A DNA stretch of 64,000 bases from assembly GCA_965232615.1 (NCBI GenBank), contig OZ246985.1:2453314-2517313 (forward strand). Reading direction: 5' to 3'. Of this stretch, positions 62,046-64,000 are shown piece by piece; within the stretch, counting starts at the first letter, position 1, and each line of letters opens with the position of its first letter. Position numbers and translations under genes: made by a program. The notes under the pieces were generated by a model that worked only from the letters and a program-made list of their open reading frames with translations, made no database searches and was not told where the DNA came from. This DNA comes from UBA2779 sp965232615. Lineage in GTDB: Bacteria; Spirochaetota; Spirochaetia; DSM-2461.

Positions 62046-63059
62046 ATGGATTCCAGGCTCATAGTATCAAGTTCACCTCAGATACATTCTCCAGGCTCAA
62101 CCACTGCGGTAATGGCCTGGGTACTGATAGCCCTTGTTCCGGCTGGTGTCTGGAGCATTGTTCTGTTTGGATTGCGGTCTGTCATTGTTATACTTGTTTC
62201 TTCTGGTGCGGCTGTGCTTACAGAGTACTTGATGAACCGTTTTTTCAAGAGGGATAGTACACTGAGAGACTTGAGTGCTCTTGTTACCGGGGTTCTGGTT
62301 GGCTTCAACATGCCTCCTCATGTGCCATTGTTTATCCCTATCATTGCCTCCATGTTTGCAATAGCCGTAGTAAAGTGGAGTTTTGGTGGTTTGGGGGCCA
62401 ATTGGATGAACCCTGCTCTTGCAGGAAGAATTTTTGTGTTTTTCTCATGGGATTCATCCATGACTCAGTGGACATTACCTGGACGAACTGGCGGTTTGGA
62501 TGCCTTGAGTGGTGCCACTCCGCTGGGGAGTGTCAAAGTTGCTCTTAACGAATTGACAACAGATATCAGTGGACCTCTGGATGTTTTGAAATCGATTGGA
62601 ACTCCAATAACTTATCTTGATCTTTTCCTTGGCCGTATTCCCGGCTCTCTGGGGGAGATGTCAGCACTGCTTCTGATTCTTGGAGGGACTCTCCTCATAA
62701 TACTCCGTATTGTCAATTGGGAAATACCTCTGGTCTATCTCACTACATTTGCACTGCTTATATGGATGTTTGACGGTACCCATTACGGGAGTGGTCTTTT
62801 TACCGGGGATGCTTTATTTCACCTCCTCAGCGGAGGTGTGATGCTTGGTGCCTTTTTTATGGCGAGCGATCTGGTAACCTCTCCATTGATTTTCAAGGGC
62901 AGGATAATATTCGCGGCAGGGTGCGGTCTTCTCACATTTCTTATTCGAAGTTATGGGAGTTTACCAGAGGGAGTGAGTCTTGCCATCATTTTTATGAATA
63001 TCCTTACACCTCTCATCGATAAGTATGTTGTTCCCAATCGATATGGGGCAGTCTCATGA
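62046..63059 (+). CDS. rnfD: Rnf complex subunit RnfD
   Basis: A protein of about 337 residues from the ATG at 62046 (MDSRLIVSSSPQIHSPG), two bases after rnfC. It has around nine or ten hydrophobic helices. The covalent FMN site LSGATPL (Thr158) is present, as in the NqrB/RnfD family. It passes electrons across the membrane with RnfG. Confidence 0.93.
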   Translation: MDSRLIVSSSPQIHSPGSTTAVMAWVLIALVPAGVWSIVLFGLRSVIVILVSSGAAVLTEYLMNRFFKRDSTLRDLSALVTGVLVGFNMPPHVPLFIPIIASMFAIAVVKWSFGGLGANWMNPALAGRIFVFFSWDSSMTQWTLPGRTGGLDALSGATPLGSVKVALNELTTDISGPLDVLKSIGTPITYLDLFLGRIPGSLGEMSALLLILGGTLLIILRIVNWEIPLVYLTTFALLIWMFDGTHYGSGLFTGDALFHLLSGGVMLGAFFMASDLVTSPLIFKGRIIFAAGCGLLTFLIRSYGSLPEGVSLAIIFMNILTPLIDKYVVPNRYGAVS

Positions 63060-63595
63060 GTCCTCTGGTCAGTAAAACTATTAAACTTGGGGTTATAGGA
63101 GGCATTGCAGCCCTGTTGCTTTCCATTGCCAATTATTCGACTGAGCCTGCTATTACCAATCTACGTCAAATGGAAATCCAGGCAATGCTCAGACTTTTAT
63201 CCGGCGATGACTCTCCAGGGGAAAGAGAAGATGTTCAGGTTGAAAATGTGGTCAGCAAATGGCCTGTTAATCCCGATAAGGGTTGGATATTGGAACTTAC
63301 AGGTATAGGCTATGGGGGGGAGATGACGATTATGACCGCTTATGACAAAGATGGGAGTGTAAAAACCGCAAGACTCCTGACTAATAATGAAACAGTCGGG
63401 TTTGGGAAAAAGGCCGAATCAGCAGACTATATGGATATATTCATTGGTCGAGGGGGTGCAATTCCCATCCCGCGGACCAAGAGTCAATTGGGAAAACATG
63501 TTGACATGGTATCCGGGGCAACTATCACTTTTTCAGGAATTGCCCGGGTCATAGCTCAAGGATCGGATCTGGTTAAAGAATGGGAGGCTCAATGA
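63056..63595 (+). CDS. rnfG: Rnf complex subunit RnfG
   Basis: A 179-residue subunit with one N-terminal membrane anchor (LGVIGGIAALLLSIANYST). The covalent FMN motif SGATIT (153-158) lies in the extracytoplasmic part, and ETVGFGKKAE near 112 is the family's usual preceding block. It overlaps rnfD by 4 bp. It is somewhat shorter than NqrC homologues but complete. Confidence 0.93.
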   Translation: MSPLVSKTIKLGVIGGIAALLLSIANYSTEPAITNLRQMEIQAMLRLLSGDDSPGEREDVQVENVVSKWPVNPDKGWILELTGIGYGGEMTIMTAYDKDGSVKTARLLTNNETVGFGKKAESADYMDIFIGRGGAIPIPRTKSQLGKHVDMVSGATITFSGIARVIAQGSDLVKEWEAQ

Positions 63596-64000
63596 AGAAA
63601 CTGTCTGGTGGCCTTATACTGGAGAATCCCATATTGATGATGGGTTTGGGATTGTGCCCATCACTGGCGGTATCAACAACAGTGAGCAATGCGCTGGGTA
63701 TGAGTATTGCAACATTTCTAGTATTACTGGGTTCAAATACAGTCATAAGCAGTCTGAGAAATCATATACCTGATGATATTCATATACCTGCTTACATTGT
63801 TATCATCGCGACCTTCGTTTCACTGATTGATATGCTGCTACAGGCCTATCAGCCGGAACTTTCAAAATCTCTTGGGATTTTCATTCCCCTCATTGTGGTA
63901 AACTGTATTATTCTGGGAAGAGCAGAAGCCTTTGCACGGAAAAACACCATCAAATCCTCGATTATTGATGCGATTATCATGGGGTCAGGATTTGCATTTG
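63592..64000 (+). CDS. rnfE: Rnf complex subunit RnfE, partial (runs off window)
   Basis: The first 136 codons are present, opening MKKLSGGLILENPILMMGLG. LGLCPSLAVSTTVSNALGM is the conserved first-helix block of the RnfE/NqrD family, and helices follow. The ATG overlaps the rnfG stop. rnfA and rnfB are expected beyond the edge. Confidence 0.93.
   Translation, partial: MKKLSGGLILENPILMMGLGLCPSLAVSTTVSNALGMSIATFLVLLGSNTVISSLRNHIPDDIHIPAYIVIIATFVSLIDMLLQAYQPELSKSLGIFIPLIVVNCIILGRAEAFARKNTIKSSIIDAIIMGSGFAF

Overview
The window reads as a piece of a spirochaete chromosome, probably a free-living or marine Spirochaetales-type organism. No 16S or other marker settles the genus. The evidence is a TRAP transporter with a TatT lipoprotein, DctP subunits and a fused DctQM, the arrangement known from Treponema; a MurA with Asp in place of the catalytic Cys, as known in Borrelia; many proteins with signal peptides and outer-membrane barrels; class I poly(A) polymerase; and an Rnf-type redox complex. 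Almost all of it is dense core genome. The accessory material is in the gaps between operons.

Layout. 1-2165: divergent thrC (cut by the window edge) and murA. 2166-2798: a gene-free stretch with three DnaA-box sequences, followed by a promoter and a small outer-membrane protein. 3594-9406: HAD 5'-nucleotidase, a Wzi-like outer-membrane protein on the minus strand, and leuS. 9678-15632: mutY, tatT, two tandem dctP paralogues and dctQM in one overlapping operon. 15921-26702: acylphosphatase, then a minus-strand operon acs-yejA-yejB-yejE-yejF-M16 protease (peptide import and proteolysis). 26703-30724: accessory region with a DMT exporter, an oxidoreductase with a likely 3' frameshift, a small unknown gene, a decayed insertion sequence and two copies of a dispersed inverted-repeat element.

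30725-38050: a tightly packed operon folP-cdaA-ybbR-acpS-DUF2225-truA-UDG-priA, which puts cyclic di-AMP synthesis among folate, lipid, RNA-modification and replication-restart genes. 38120-40625: def-fmt-PASTA. 40606-46160: VanY peptidase, a TPR protein with a possible HEPN-like part, a lipoprotein/outer-membrane pair and a DUF1361 protein. 46413-52386: A-type Fe-S carrier, a small unknown protein, Mrp and an RND efflux pair. 52529-56714: hisS and a large surface protein that joins a metallopeptidase-like region, a beta-propeller and a barrel. 56926-64000: pcnB, a P-loop ATPase with an Asp23-like C-terminus, a polytopic membrane protein, and the rnfCDGE operon running off the window.

The most unusual content is in the intergenic DNA. 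There are three unrelated short repeat families. One has ends like AGGGCACCTCTAAAAAACC and occurs at seven places, twice starting inside a host gene's stop codon. One is an IS remnant with GTGTCAGAAAGC ends, plus a 56-bp palindromic derivative after leuS. The third is a pair of inverted copies downstream of dctQM and between RND and hisS. I found no tRNA, rRNA or CRISPR array. No complete defence system is evident.
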